A stretch of DNA of 64,000 bases from Euonymus europaeus (GCA_963580455.1 OY756968.1:19809996-19873995); one strand, 5' to 3'; shown: positions 12,490-25,981, counted from the stretch's first letter. Numbers and translations are program-made. The notes: a model not told the origin generated them from the sequence alone.

Positions 12490-13181
12490 ATAGGCACTAC
12501 AATGCATATAATATGGAATATATCATAGTATGTCATATGTATGCATATAATATATCACTTATATATATGCATATGTAACATCATCATATATGGGTAATAG
12601 ATACAATTGAATATGTTGTACCTGTGATGATGCCGAGAGGAAGAAAGAATCAATGGGGCAATATTCAAGCAAGAATGAGTTGATCAGAGAGAGAATAAGG
12701 TGATGAACTAGTCAAAATGGTTCTTGGGCTGGTGGTGATAAGAAAGAGCGGCCGGTCAAGTAGAGAAACAGAGAGAAGAGGGTTATTCTTTTTTGTAGAG
12801 AGAGGAATCAAAGAGGCGTGACTGCCAACTCTTCCCCCAAAAAAAGGTCCCCTTTTTCCCAAAAGTCTATCGTATTTATAGGTGAGGGAGGGTTAGATAA
12901 AGATAAGGGTAACAAGATAAGTTTAACAAGAATAGGATTTGAAGAGAGGATTTTGAGATGGAAAAGGAGACTAACAAATGGATCAAGAGTCCCAAACCGA
13001 ATTCTTTATTTATTTATTTTATTATTTTTTTTTTGTTTTTGGACTTGATTTATTGGGCTTGTGAAAATGGACCTAGTTTGCCAACGAACTTGGACTTTTT
13101 CATACCAATTTTATTTATTTTTAAACCATAATTTTTTATATGACCAAATAAATCTTATCCGGACAAAAATCGGGTACTACA
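12490..13181 (-). repeat. 3' LTR of the Tat/Ogre element (truncated)
   Basis: Starts TGTAGTACCCG on the minus strand and matches the first ~690 bases of the 5' LTR (26816-26127). The remaining ~1.25 kb, including the LTR terminus, is missing and foreign sequence follows. The truncation breaks the expected target-site duplication. Confidence 0.9.
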
Positions 13182-13196
13182 GCTGCCCCCCTTTGT
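13182..13196 (-). other. Polypurine tract
   Basis: The minus strand reads ACAAAGGGGGGCAGC directly before the 3' LTR start (TGTAGTA), the expected place for the plus-strand primer of an LTR element. Confidence 0.8.
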
Positions 13197-13321
13197 GTGA
13201 CTTTTACGAAGTAAATGGCGCACAAAGGTGTAGTAAATCGATTTTATTTGGTACATATAAAAAATACAATTAATCTCTTTAGGTGATCTACGACTTGATC
13301 GTGATGAAGGACATGAAAGGA

Positions 13322-13537
13322 GCTCGGGATCAACGTGTCACTCCCGGTTTAACTAAACTGAAGGGAAAAATAAAAGTGCTCGGGATCATTGCGCCACTCC
13401 CGGCTTGGCTGAACAAATAAAACGGAAAAGTGCTCAGGATCATTGCGCCATTCCCGGCTTGGCTAAACTAAAGAGAAAAATGAAAGTGCTCGGGATCATT
13501 GCGCCACTCCCGGCTTGGCTAAACAAATACTTGAATG
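13322..13537. repeat. 55-bp minisatellite in the 3' UTR of the retrotransposon
   Basis: Four units begin at 13322, 13378, 13432 and 13488, each with 'gctcgggatca' (or one variant) and 'cactcccggcttggct'; periods are 54-56 bases. Hypervariable tandem repeats in the 3' UTR are a described feature of Tat/Ogre elements and a proposed source of satellites. The rest of 13197-14646 is noncoding 3' UTR. Confidence 0.85.
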
Positions 13538-14646
13538 TGTAAGAAATTCTTGGCAAAGTTATCCTCATGTTGTAACTATCCCATTTTCTATTAATATGAG
13601 AAATGAAAACATGCAAATGATGCAAACGATGCAAACGATGCTATCATACATGGTCCCTTATCATCTGTCATCCGTCATCCCTTGTACTTGCACAATCACG
13701 AATCGTTAAAATGTGAATATTTCTATAACTGTCAACTGTTTTTGTGATCATGGTCCATAGTTACTGTCGAGCCTTCACTTATTTCGTGATCCTGGAGAAA
13801 ATGCAGTCGCCCACTTGGAGAATTTATCAAGATTCTTGGCACCCCAACTAGGGAAGAAATCTGTTGCATGAATCCTGATTCCATATTTCCATAGATAAAA
13901 GCACACCCCTTGTACAAGGTTTTCCACCAGCGAATGCCTTTAAACCGTCTTTTGGTGATCTCTTTGTCAATTTTTCATATCCCCTGATTTCTCTTAGCTC
14001 CAGAGTACCAAATCCTGTCAATTCCTTCCTAAGAACAATCTTCTAATGCACTTGTTTTCCACATATTTATGTCAAAGCTTATTCTCAATAAATTTAACAG
14101 CATGGCTATGCACATGAAAAGCAAAATATTTAAGAGAATATATGTACAAGAAGTTTTGTGGAAAGGCTAGCAAATGAAACAAATGATTATGAATAATCAT
14201 TTACTGAGTATTTATTGAAAAAAGGTAGATAGAGAGCTGAAACAATTCCTTTCAGGAAGAATATATACATATGAAGGCTCAAGAAATTTAGAAAAATAGA
14301 ATTTCTTTTACAAGCACTCAATGACTAAACCCAGACTCCGCTCAAAAACTGCCCCAGTTTTTGTGTGCACCTACTTCGCAATTGTCGAATTCAATCATGA
14401 ACTTTGATAAGCATTGAACCCGTAGTAAAACCCCACTGGCCGCTCACTGTATTCTGAAATACATCTGTCTTTACTTGACCATTTGTGGATTCTAACCGAA
14501 TGTCTTCCAGCCATCCTTGATAGCTTCTTGCCTAAAGCGCCCAAAAGGGTTTTCACTTTAGCATATTTCTTCTTTTTTTCTCTTTTTTTTCCTTTTTTTC
14601 TTTATTTTTGTTTTGTTTGTTTTGTTTTTTTTCTCTCTCTTTTTTT

Positions 14647-17600
14647 TTATGCATAATATCGCTTCAGGACATCGGCATTCACAGGATGAGAAAGATCATC
14701 GCCATCCATTTTTGTCAAAACTACTGCTCCACCAGAGAATGATTTCTTCACCACATATGGTCCTTCATAAGTAGGAGTCCATTTTCCTCGATGATCTTTT
14801 TGAGGTGGTTGGATCATTTTTAATACTAAATCTCCTTCTCTGAAACAACGAAGGCGCACTTTCTTATGATGTGCTCTTACCATTCGTTTTTGATAAAGTT
14901 GTCCTCTACAAAGGGCCCCCAATCTCCTCTCCTCGATAAAATTTAAATGTTCATATCGACTTCGAACCCATTCTGTCTCCTCCAAGTTGGCCTCTACCAC
15001 CACTCTTAGTGAAGGAATTTCCACTTCAACAGGAATAACTGCTTCTGTTCCATATACTAGAGCAAAAGGACTTTCACCAGTGGAAGTGCGTACAGAAGTC
15101 CGATATCCGTATAAAGCAAAGGGAAGCTTTTCGTGCCAATCTTTGTAATTTTCTGTCATCTTTTGAATGATCTTCTTAATATTTTTGTTAGCTGCCTCAA
15201 CAGCCCCATTCATCTTAGGACGATAAGGAGATGAATTATGATGTTTGATCTTAAACTGCTTACAGAAATCATTCATTATCCTGCTATTGAAATTTGTGCC
15301 ATTGTCAGTAATGATCCTTTCAGGAACCCCATAGCGACAAACAATATCTTTCCTCAAAAATTGAACGATGACATTACTTGTCACATTAGCATACGAATTT
15401 GCTTCCACCCACTTTGTAAAATAATCAATCGCGACTAGAATGAAGCGATGTCCATTGGAAGCTTTTGGCTCAATTGGGCCAATAACATCTAAACCCCACA
15501 TAGAAAATGGCCATGGGGCCGCTAATACATGTAGGGGGTTCACTGGAACATGAGTTCTGTCAGCATAAATTTGACACTTGTGGCATTTGACTGCATAGCT
15601 GATGCAATCCCTTTCCATAGTGAGCCAATAGTAGCCTGCTCGCAATATCTTCCTTGCCATCGAGTACCCACTTGAATGAGTTCCACAAATTCCTTCATGA
15701 ATCTCTTTCATAATTTGTTTAGCTTCATCGACATTCACACATCGAATGAGTACAAATCCTGAACTTCTCTTATACAACACATTTCCTTCTAAAAGAAAGG
15801 AACTAGAGAGTCTTCGTATGGTACGCTTGTCATTTTCTGAGGCATCTGGGGGATACTCTCTTCTTTCCAAGTATTTCTTCACGTCATAATACCACGGTTT
15901 ACCATCCAATTCCTCTTCGATATTTGAACAATATGCATTTTCCTCTCTCTTCTCAATTTTGATGACCTGGACTTCTCCTCGCGGATCCAAATCAAACATT
16001 GCTGCTAGGGTTGCCAAAGCATCTGCTATCTGATTTTCTTCTCTTGGGATATGGTCAAGTTCAATCCAATCAAATGACTTAATCATCTTCTTGATAAAGT
16101 GATAGTAGGGCACCAGTTTAGAATCCTTGGTTTCCCATTCATCATTCAATTGTCGAATTACTAACTGTGAGTCTCCATAAACTTGTAACCTTTTAATTCC
16201 GACATCTATAGCTGCTTGAATCCCCATTGCACATGCCTCATATTCAGCAACGTTATTGGTGCACTCAAAGTATAATTTGGCAGTAAATGGCGTGACTTTC
16301 CCCTCTGGTGATATAAGTGCTGCCCCAATTCCACATCCTATCATATTAGATGCACCATCAAATAGTAGGGTCCATTTTTCAGACTGTTCCAAACTCCTCT
16401 CTTCTATGGATAAACTCATAATATCACTATCTGGAAAACCAACGCTCATAGGCTGAAAGTCATCAATTGCTCGATCCGCCAAATAGTCTGCTATAGCACT
16501 TCCTTTTATAGCCTTTCGTGTGACATACTGAATATCATATTCAGACAATAACATTTGCCACTTGGCTATTCTTCCCGAGAGTGAAGGCTTTTCAAAAATA
16601 TACTTGATGGGATCAATTTTAGAAATCAACCATGTGGTATGATAAAGCATGTATTGTCGAAGTCTGTGAGCAACCCATGCTAGTGAACAACAGGTTTTTT
16701 CAAGCATAGAATAGTTCATCTCACAATTTGTAAACTTCTTACTCAAATAGTAAATGGCATGCTCTATCTTCCCAGATGAATCATGTTGTCCAAGCATACA
16801 TCCCATTGAGCTGTCTGAAATAGTCAAGTAAAGAATCAATGGTCTTCCTGCAACAGGTGGCATTAACACTGGTGGATTTTGTAAATACTGCTTAATCTTC
16901 TCAAAAGCGACTTGACAATTTTCATTCCACTCGGTTGGACTATTCTTGCGCAACAATTTAAAAATGGGTTCACATGTGGCTGTCAACTGTGAAATAAAAC
17001 GTGAAATATAATTCAACCTTCCTAAGAATCCTCTGACCTCCTTCTCCGTACGAGGTGGTGGCATTTCCAGAATTGCCTTAACTTTGTCAGGATCTACTTC
17101 AATTCCTTTCTTACTGACAATAAATCCTAACAACTTTCCTGAGGTAGCTCCAAATGTGCATTTGGCCGGATTTAACTTTAATTGATGTTTCCTCAATCTA
17201 CCAAACAACTTTTGGAGATTTACAATGTGATCTTCACTTTCCTTTGCCTTTGCTATCATATCATCAACATATACCTCAATTTCCTTATGCATCATATCAT
17301 GAAACAAAGTGACCATAGCCCTTTGATATGTAGCTCCTGCATTCTTCAACCCAAATGGCATCACTTTATAACAAAAGGTTCCCCAAAGGGTGATGAAAGT
17401 CGTTTTTTCACGATCTTCTAGTGCCATTCTGATATGATTATATCCCGAAAAACCATCCATAAAAGATAAAGTAGAATGCCCTGCAGTATTGTCTACCAAT
17501 ACATCAATGTGAGGTAGAGGGAAGTTATCTTTCGGGCTCGCACCATTAAGGTCTCTGTAATCAACACACATTCGGACTTTGCCATCTTTTTTGGAACTGG

Positions 17601-18117
17601 CACAATATTCGCCACCCATTCAGGATAATGTGATACTGCTAAAAAGCCTGCATCAAATTGTTTTTTGACCTCATCTCTAATTTTCAAAAACACCTCTGGC
17701 TTTAATCTCCTCAGTTTCTGTTTTACTGGCGAACAATCTGGTTTCAATGGCAACCTGTGAACTACTATGTTCGTGTCTAGCCCAGGCATGTCTTGATATG
17801 ACCAAGCAAATATATCTCGATAACTGTGCAATAAATCTATCAATCTTTCTTTTTCTTCCCTTTTTAAGGCAGTTCCAACCTTCACCTCTTTTTTCTCCTT
17901 CTCAGTCCCTAAATTGATAATATCAATGAATTCTTGGTGAGGCTGAATTATTTTCTTCTCTTGATTTACTTGTCTCAACATCTCTGGTAGAATTTCAATT
18001 TCTTCCTCAAATTCATAATCAAGTTCGATATTACTAATAGGTGCACAAAAATCTGGTTCGTTAAGCTCATCCTCTTTGTTATCATCATTTTCATGCATGT
18101 TAAAGACATAAAATAAA
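14647..18117 (-). pseudogene. pol: Retrotransposon pol: RT, two RNase H domains, integrase (frameshifted)
   Basis: Reverse transcriptase copies the element RNA, RNase H removes template and integrase inserts the cDNA. Two overlapping frames (18098-17493 and 17619-14647) share one pol, broken by a frameshift in an A-run near 17585. The second frame (990 aa) shows the RT motif YVDD at residues 117-120, a gypsy-type RNase H (~260-400), then a second, archaeal-type RNase H (LLFDGASN, NVAEYEA, YGDSQLV), and an integrase with zinc-finger residues and the triad Asp (GLDVIGP), Asp (ITDNGTN), Glu (GAVEAANK). The second RNase H is diagnostic of the Tat clade. There is no chromodomain. All catalytic residues are present, so the single shift near the RT start is the main visible lesion. 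Confidence 0.93.
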
Positions 18118-18342
18118 CTAGAATTGGGAAAAGAGAAATGGAAGGAATAAAATGAGTGAACATTGAATTCAGAACAAGAATACTTTATTTTAAGAGAAGT
18201 GAATGAAGATAAATGATGAAACTACATGCATTAGCCATGCTATGCAATTTATTTGCAATAAGTAAAGCATGCTCTGTACAAAAGGAAAAACCCAATCGAG
18301 AGCCTAGAGCTGGGCTCACGATGGTAGTGCATTCGAGATTAC
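18118..18342 (-). other. Putative spliced intron between gag-pro and pol
   Basis: On the minus strand, GTAATC at 18342 follows AAGA, and a pyrimidine-rich tract leads to CTAG ending at 18118. Removing these 225 bases skips the gag-pro TAA at 18341-18339 and joins the frame to pol without a stop. An intron between pro and RT is described for Ogre elements. Splicing here is inferred, not shown. Confidence 0.5.
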
Positions 18343-21300
18343 TCTTGCAGATTCTTGAAAGGCACTGGAAGCTCTAGACTGGTCCAATTTCTAAGCTTGA
18401 AATCTGGAGGATGAGAAATGACAAAGGATGGCCTAGCTTTTGAACCTTGCCCTTCTTCCACCATAGAGACTTGAAATTCCATCAATTGATCACACAAAGT
18501 TTCCATCCTTGTATTAGTATCATCGATTGAGTTTATGAATGGCCGTTTTCCAAAAACTGCCCCAGTATTAGTCAACTTCGCTCCATTCTGCATTCCTCCA
18601 TACACAAAACTATCATAGAGCCAAGGAACTTGTTTTTCCTTAATCTCTAACTCTCGTCCTTCCAGGCGTGCTATCCGTCGTGCTTGCTTCTCTGATCGTG
18701 ATCTTTCCAAATCTGCCCTTGTGGGTTTATAACCCAAACCCCATCTTTCAGAATGTTTTTCCAATTCAATTGGTCTTCGAATTCCCTGGTGATTTATGCC
18801 AAGGCCTTCTCCTGGATGGAATCCCAATTTCAACATAGTTCTGGCTATAGCTTTGGTTGTTTTGGATACTTGGGGATTAGGAAGGGAAAATCCTTCCTTT
18901 ATATAACTAGCACTGGCTATCTCGAAGGATTGAGATGAACTCTCGATCCTATCCATAGGAGCATCAATGTGAGCTGCATCAGAAAGACTAGCAACCATCC
19001 ATTCGGATTGTCCCTTCACTATGTATACCCTCCCATTATGGGCAAATTTGAGCATCTGGTGTAACGATGAAGGAACTGCTCCGGAAGTATGAATCCACGG
19101 TCGGCCCAACAAACAACTGTAAGTAGGCGTGATGTCCATAACTATAAATGGCACATTGAATGTCACATTTGCCACCTCCAATGGTACTTCAATTTCTCCC
19201 ATGACCTCTCTACGGGTTCCATCAAAAGCTTTCACCACCATTGGCACTTGTCTCATATATGACCTATCAATTGGCAATTTTTCGAGAGTCTCTTTCGGCA
19301 GGATATTAAGTGATGAACCATTGTCAATGAGAATGCTTGCAATTTCTTTTCCACGACACATAGCTGATATGTGCAATGCTTTATTATGACCCATTCCTTC
19401 TGATGGAATATCCTCCTCAGTAAAAGATAGCAAATGAGAAGCTAACACATTTCCTACAATTCCCTCAAAAGACTCTGTATGAATTTTTTCTGGCACATAG
19501 GCTTGGTTCAACATTCTTAACAGAACTTGACGATGTGGTTCAGAACTCATTATCAATTCCAAGATAGAGATCTTAGCAGGAGTCTTCTTTAGTTGATCAA
19601 CTATCATGTATTCACTTTGTCGCACAATCTTTAAAAACTCCTGTACTTCTCCCTCTGTTATGGTTTTTTTCATAAAGGAATCCTCCTTTGGTTCAGTAGC
19701 TAACCCTTCAGCTCCTGGAATAACTTTCCCTTTTCTTTTGCGCTGAGCCTCGGAATCTACCATTGGATTTCCTTCTGCCTTATTTGGAGCAAAGCATCTA
19801 CCACTTCGGGTAACTCCACTAATGCCAGATATGTTATCTACTATTTCTTCTTGAGGCATTTCCTTTTCCATGCCATAAGCCCATGGTATTGCATTGTCAT
19901 TTTTAAATGAGGGTCCTATGTTTGCCTTCTGAGTAGCAGTTGATGGTGCATCCTCTAAAGAATATTGGAGAACAAAAGGTTTCACATTATCTGGCCTCGG
20001 CCCTTGATAATATCCCCCGAGGACATTGACATGGCCTACTCGACCTTCTCTCTCTTCAAAAATAATTCTCCTCAAGTCTATCAACTCTTGCATTTTCTCT
20101 TGAAAACTTTCACACTCTTCAATGGTATGACCTTCCATTCCACTATGATATTTGCAAGTCTTAGTCACATCTAGTTGTTCACTTTGGAGAAACGAACTTA
20201 TCGTTCCAACCATTCCTTGTTCCTTTAACACATCAAACAACTGTCCCAATGGCATTGTAACCTCTGAAACTCTTCTCTTAAAAACATGAGATTTCTCAAT
20301 GCAGTTCACCCCGTCATTCGCATGATTAGGTAATGGGTTATTGTTGACATTTGGCTTGTCCACGACATTTAGGTCCAACCATTTTGCTTCAATCATTCCT
20401 TGTATCAACCTTTTAAATGTCAAGCATGTTTCTGTCGAATGGCCGGGTGCACCCCCATGATAGAGACATGTTGAATTTGGGTCATACCATGGAGGATATG
20501 GTGGTTGGTGAACTCTTCCCGGAACTGGCACTACCGCCCCTTGGGCTTGTAGTTTGGTAAAACATTCCGCGTACGTCATTGGTATAGGATCAAAATGTTC
20601 AACTTGCCTTCTTTGGTTAGAACGTGGGTTTTGATAAGTATTTGAATTATGGACATTTTGATTGGAAGGCTGAGAGTTATACTCATGCTGGTAACTTCCT
20701 CGAGGAGGAGGATATGCACCTGGACTTGACATTCTAGGGGCATTACTCCTCAGACGATAACTTGAAGTTGGAGCATTGTAGGTGATCTTTGAAGAATCAG
20801 AATTCACAGAATGTACTTCATTCTCTTTTTTCTTTCCCTTAACATTCTTTTGTTGATCTAACTTTTCTGGAGTAGGGATATACAAATTTCCTCTTTTTAT
20901 ACATCTCTCCACACGCTCTCCTGCCTGTATTATGTCTGCCAAATCACTGTGGCCACCTCCTACTAGCTTAGAAGTGTAAGGTTCCTGAAGGGCATCAATA
21001 AAGGCATTGAGTAAATCCCTTTCTGAGAGAGGTGGAGTTATCTGAGCTGCCAAATCTCTCCAACGGTGAGCATATTCTTTGAAGCTTTCTCCGTCTTTCA
21101 TCGATGTATTCTAGAGATCATAAACAGTTGGGATCTTTTCCTCGTTGTGTTTGTATTGCTTCATAAACGATTCGGCTAAATCTTCCCATGAGGAAACTGC
21201 TGAAGAGCTAAGCCCATTAAACCACCTTTGAGCCACTCCAATTAAGCTATCTTGGAAGTAATGCACTAGCAGTTTGTCGTTATTTGCATGGCTGCATACG

Positions 21301-21924
21301 ACGACAGTACATAGTCAAATGATCGAAAGGAACACCTGTGCCATCAAAGAGAGTGAATTTTGGCAACTGAAAGTCATGTGGGATGTTCAAATTTTTCACT
21401 AGACATAGATTCTTTGGGTTTAGTGCTTCAGAGGTGTTAAAGCCCTCCATAACCCTTACTCGTTTTTCCAGTTTCTTGATTGCATCATTTGTCAAATCTC
21501 CTTCATCATGACTTTCAACATTTGTCATTTCGACTACAGGCATTCCATTAGCATCCACATGTCCTGTAATATCTTGGTTTGTTGGAAAATAATCTCCTCG
21601 TGGAGGGATGCGGATTGGGAGAACACGTATCTGAGGTTGGTTTATAGCATGTTGAGGAACTTGCTTAGCTTCCTGTGGGAGTTGGGTATAAACATGAGTG
21701 TAGCCAGGCGGGTAAGTGGGCGTGCTTGTGTAAACATGTTTCCCCATGTCTGCATTGGGTACCGAACTCTCTGCAACTTCTTTCCCTTTTGTCAGCAAGG
21801 TCACTTGTTTAACAAGGAAAGCAATATGTTCTCTCATTTCAACAAGTTCCTGATTCTGCCCCTGATCTCTATTTTGAGTGTCTTCACTTTGTTTTTGTGA
21901 CCCTTCCATGATTCGTGATTGCAA
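18339..21924 (-). pseudogene. gag-pro: Retrotransposon gag-pro (one frameshift, one TAG)
   Basis: Gag packages element RNA and the protease matures the polyprotein. The N-terminal part (21924-21280) has a coiled-coil-like run and the start of the retrotransposon gag domain. The frame is lost near 21285 and an in-frame TAG lies at 21113-21111. From the Met at 21101 the frame is open for 920 codons: the rest of gag (to ~70), a Pro/Asn/Ser-rich linker, two zinc-knuckle-like motifs of identical spacing C-x2-H-x5-H-x4-C (C212 and C316 first), an aspartic protease motif LIDNGSS (Asp593), and a G-patch-like segment (~770-800, GFHPGEGLG). The protease plus G-patch order is typical of Tat elements. 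Confidence 0.9.
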
Positions 21925-22170
21925 GCGAGTACGATAGGGATGACGTGGCTGATTTTTTGGAGCTATGATTGATGATGAACTAAACCTGTGATGAAGGATA
22001 TGACATTATTAGCCTTTTTATTTATTTATTTTATTAAATGCATGCTTGTGCTTTAATGTGAATCCTATGTAGTCATTGCATTTTGAAACAATAATAGAAA
22101 CAAAACACCATTCCATTAAAGCAACTTGTACTGTTACATGACAGTCATTATTGGATGTAAAAACTAGTCC

Positions 22171-24264
22171 CTAATTTGGAAATCCCCCATGCTGGAGACC
22201 TCCAATTATCTCTAAATCTTTACGAAGACTGCCCAAGAATTGTGAGACTTTCTCAAATTCTGGACCTTGAAGTGTTTCATTCTGACACAACCTTGCAGCT
22301 TCCTTTTCAAAAGAAATAGCCCATGTTGACAACTTTGTCACTTGACACATTGCTATCCCAATCCGACGCGTGAGTGTTGCACGTGCTTCACGGCTCTCTA
22401 CGAGGCCCTGAAGTAATGCCTCATTTTGATCAGTTAATTCGGCCACCTCAAATTGCCTTTGTCTAAGCAACGTCTGATGTGCTACTTTTAATTTATCAAT
22501 TTCTTCATGGTTTCTTCTTATGGCTGCTTCCATTGCAATATTCACGTGCTCAATATTCTAGTGTTTGAGCTTCCAAGCTTTTGTTTCTTCCATTGCTTGT
22601 GACCTTTCCTCATTTGCTTTTTGGAGTTCCATTTGTATCTGTAAATTGTCTTGCTCCAGATGCATCCTTTCTCTGCTCACTCTTTCTAATTCGTCCATCT
22701 CTTCTTCCTCTCGTAACTTGGCTCTGGATAATTCTTCTTTTATCAATCCATATTTCCTTTTGTGACTTTCAGCTTCCTGAGTTACCTTTTGTAATGCTTT
22801 TTCTAGATTCTCAATTTTCTTTGTAGTTAGGTCTTCATCTTCTTCAATACTGGGTCTTTTCCTTCTTTGACCAATATGCTCATTACTTTGAGGTTTCATA
22901 CCACTTTCCTCTGCCGTATTACGAGATCCACTTGTCCTTCCTTCATAGTTGCCTATATTCTGCACATTGCTCTCTAAAGTGGTTTTGCCTCTTTTTTCAT
23001 GCCATTTGAAGTACACCAAAGTTCCATCAGATGTGCGCTTTCCGCGATTAGTAGTCTTTAGGTTTTTCCATGCCTTAAGTACGTTTCTCACCTTTGGTAT
23101 GATTAACCCCGGATCCTCTCCATCATCATAAGAAAATTCAAAATCTAGCAAACCATATGTGGCCGGGATGCAAGGATTTGATCCCATCTGACAGAATACT
23201 AAAGCTGGTGCTTGACTAACTGCCCCCCATGGGCCTAGTAAAGGGACCTAAGGAAAATCTCCACATCTATACAAAAATGCATCTGGCAAGAACCAAGGAG
23301 CCCTTCCTTCAATATTATGAACATCCACTGATTGCAAAAACTCCTCCCATTCCTCGATATTTGGATATCCCTGCCTCCATTTTGTTTCGGTGAACTCCCA
23401 TAGTGGTCTCCTTTCTGACCGAGTATGGTCCTTAAAAGCAATTCTTGGGACATCAAATTGCTTATAGTATTGAATGTGACTTATTAACCAAACTCCGAGT
23501 AAGGCTGAGCATCCAATAAACCTTGCTTTCTTGTTGTGGCGGCAAAAATTAAGAGAACGAAGTGTCTCACATATAATTGCCGGAATTGGATTCATGCCCC
23601 AGTCCACCTGGCTGAAAAGCTTGATCACTCTCCCTTCAACATACCCTTGAGTGCAAGGAAACAAGACAGCCCCATATATAGCAAGTGCCAATGCAGACTG
23701 TCCTAATAATGTATTTGGTTTTTCCTCAACATATTTCATCAACTCATCAATTGGAAAACACCATTTGCCCCCTTTTAGTGAACCCATTCTCCTGACCTCG
23801 TCAGTCTCTCGTTCCATAATTCTAGCAACAATCTTTTCAGCTGTCATGTTTTCATGAAAATAATACATCTTTGTATTATGCGGCTCTAGTTGCAATAGTT
23901 GTGCATACTCCTCAATTGTGGGTGGAAAGTCTATCCGCCCGAATGTGAAGCACCTGTATGCTGGGTCCCAATAAGGCGTGGCTGCTTGGAGCAATGTTAC
24001 TGGTGTAACAACCCTTATCAAACTTCCAATATTGCCATATTTCTTCGAAAATTCTGGACCCAATTTCGAACTTACTCGGGCCCACAAACCTACTAGTCGC
24101 GGCCATGTATGCTTTGAAAACTCTGTTTTTATTACCCTTGGTAATAAAATATCCCCAATCAAGCTATCTCCATGCTCAGATTGCATTTTGCTCAATTCAG
24201 CCCTTGCTTCATAGATGTCAATCCTGCTACATGTGGAAATCCCTGATGCCATGATGTTTTGCAA
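22171..24264 (-). pseudogene. Retrotransposon ORF1 (Ogre-type extra ORF), two in-frame TAG codons
   Basis: A single 698-codon frame before gag, read through TAG codons at 23250-23248 and 22560-22558; the frame does not change across either stop. The first ~340 residues are a globular region (SRIDIYEARAEL, FTFGRIDFPPTIEEYAQLL) like the plant domain often listed as DUF7745 or plant-mobile-domain-like; the label is from memory. The middle and end (22171-23000) are a long Lys/Glu/Gln-rich coiled coil. An upstream ORF1 of unknown function is typical of Ogre. The neighbouring gag starts about 250 bases further on. Confidence 0.85.
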
Positions 24265-24850
24265 GTATTATCGAACCAAACTGCAATGACTGTGCCTATG
24301 TGAATGCAGATGCAAAAACAAACAAGCAAACATGGGCAAAGCAAATTAGTAACGAATTAAGGTAGTAGAGAAAAATAATAGAAAATAAATAAATAAATTC
24401 CACAATTAATAAAATATGTCATTCCATAAAGCAGCATAAACTTCGAAAAATTTCAAACATGATCTAGAGTTTATCAAATGCATGGGTAGGCTTATCTAAC
24501 TACATCGCGAGGTCCCGGATTAGGTTGCTTTTAAATCTCAACTATTGAGACAAAAGCTCTTCCCCTAACTTTTAAGGGAAGTCAATCCGGTGAGGATGTT
24601 TTCCACTATCCATGCGGAGACGGAATCTCACGAGAATAGTAGTCAACCCTCTCTAGTGCTAGAGGTAGAGCCCGGGTGGTAGACTGTAATGAGTATGAAT
24701 GTGCAAAGATGAATATACAAGAAAACATATAAATCACAAGATAGACAAACAAAAACTTGTTACAAAATACACAAACTAATATCTCACAAAAAAAATGATA
24801 ATCATCAATTAATCATACAAGCTTGACCCTCTACGGTTTTAAAAACCTTT

Positions 24851-24869
24851 GTCCCCAGCAGAGTCGCCA
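24851..24869 (-). other. Primer binding site
   Basis: The minus strand reads TGGCGACTCTGCTGGGGAC two bases after the LTR terminus GCGACA. This matches the PBS used by Ogre/Tat elements, from memory complementary to the 3' end of tRNA-Arg. Confidence 0.85.
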
Positions 24870-24871
24870 GT

Positions 24872-25936
24872 TGTCGCAACCGGGGTCACGACGCAAATCG
24901 GCGAAAACTTCCTGCGAAATAATATTATTTCGAAACAAAAAAAAATAGAAAAAAAAACCTCGAGAGTCGCCACCAATTGATTTAAGGTGCAATTGGACAC
25001 CAAAAAAACCTGCGAACCAGAGAAAAAGGGAACGGGGATCGATTGAGCATGGGGAAGGTATTAGCACCCCATAACACCTGTTTCGAAAACAGTTACCTTA
25101 TTAATTAGATGACTACCCTACGAAAACTTGCTCTTTGCAAGACATAAAAAAATGATAGAGTTTGTTTTAAAAATTGGTGTCTCATCTTTAATTCTCATAA
25201 TTTCTATGCAAGAAACATGAAATAATTTTAGATGAGTAGCAAAGCTATTTTTGTGTGGGAAAACATTGCCCATTTTAAATAAAAAAGGTTTTGTAAAACA
25301 CAATCAACTTATGATAGTTTTAAAAGAAATTTGATTTTTGAAACACTATCAACTTATGATAGTTAAATTTGATTTTTGAAACACTATCAACTTATGATAG
25401 TTTTTGGAAAGATTTTTAAAGAAAAAGTTTGGGTCAACTATTGACCATAAGGAAAAAATAAATTAATTTCATAAAAAAAAAACAATTATTTGTAGAAACA
25501 TCGAAAATAAATGGTTTATTTATCACCAACGCAAATTCGTTACCAACTTTTGATAGGTTTCAAAAAAGGCACCAACTTATGGTATTTGAATCCTTAAAAT
25601 TCCAACTTATGGCATTGAACTATCGCTAAGAATACCAACTTTTGGTATTTAATTCGGTAATTTGCTAAGGGTCAACTAACGATCTATCAAATCCAAATAT
25701 ATATACATATATAATGCACATCCACAGCATCACATGTACACACATATATATATAATATACACTAAAGTAACATCGCATACAATAACATATTAATATAAAC
25801 AATACGTACATAGCCACAACTATCCATATACCCATATATACACATAATATATACAAACACAACATTCACATATATAGATGTACACTTGGCAGTATAATAT
25901 ATCCACACATATAATATATATAACATCAACACCATA

Positions 25937-25981
<45 letters not shown>

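Noticed and set aside
22171..24264. Programmed readthrough of TAG codons in ORF1
   Set aside because: Attractive because all the in-frame stops in ORF1 and gag are TAG, but no readthrough context is evident and the same element has frameshifts. Decay is simpler.
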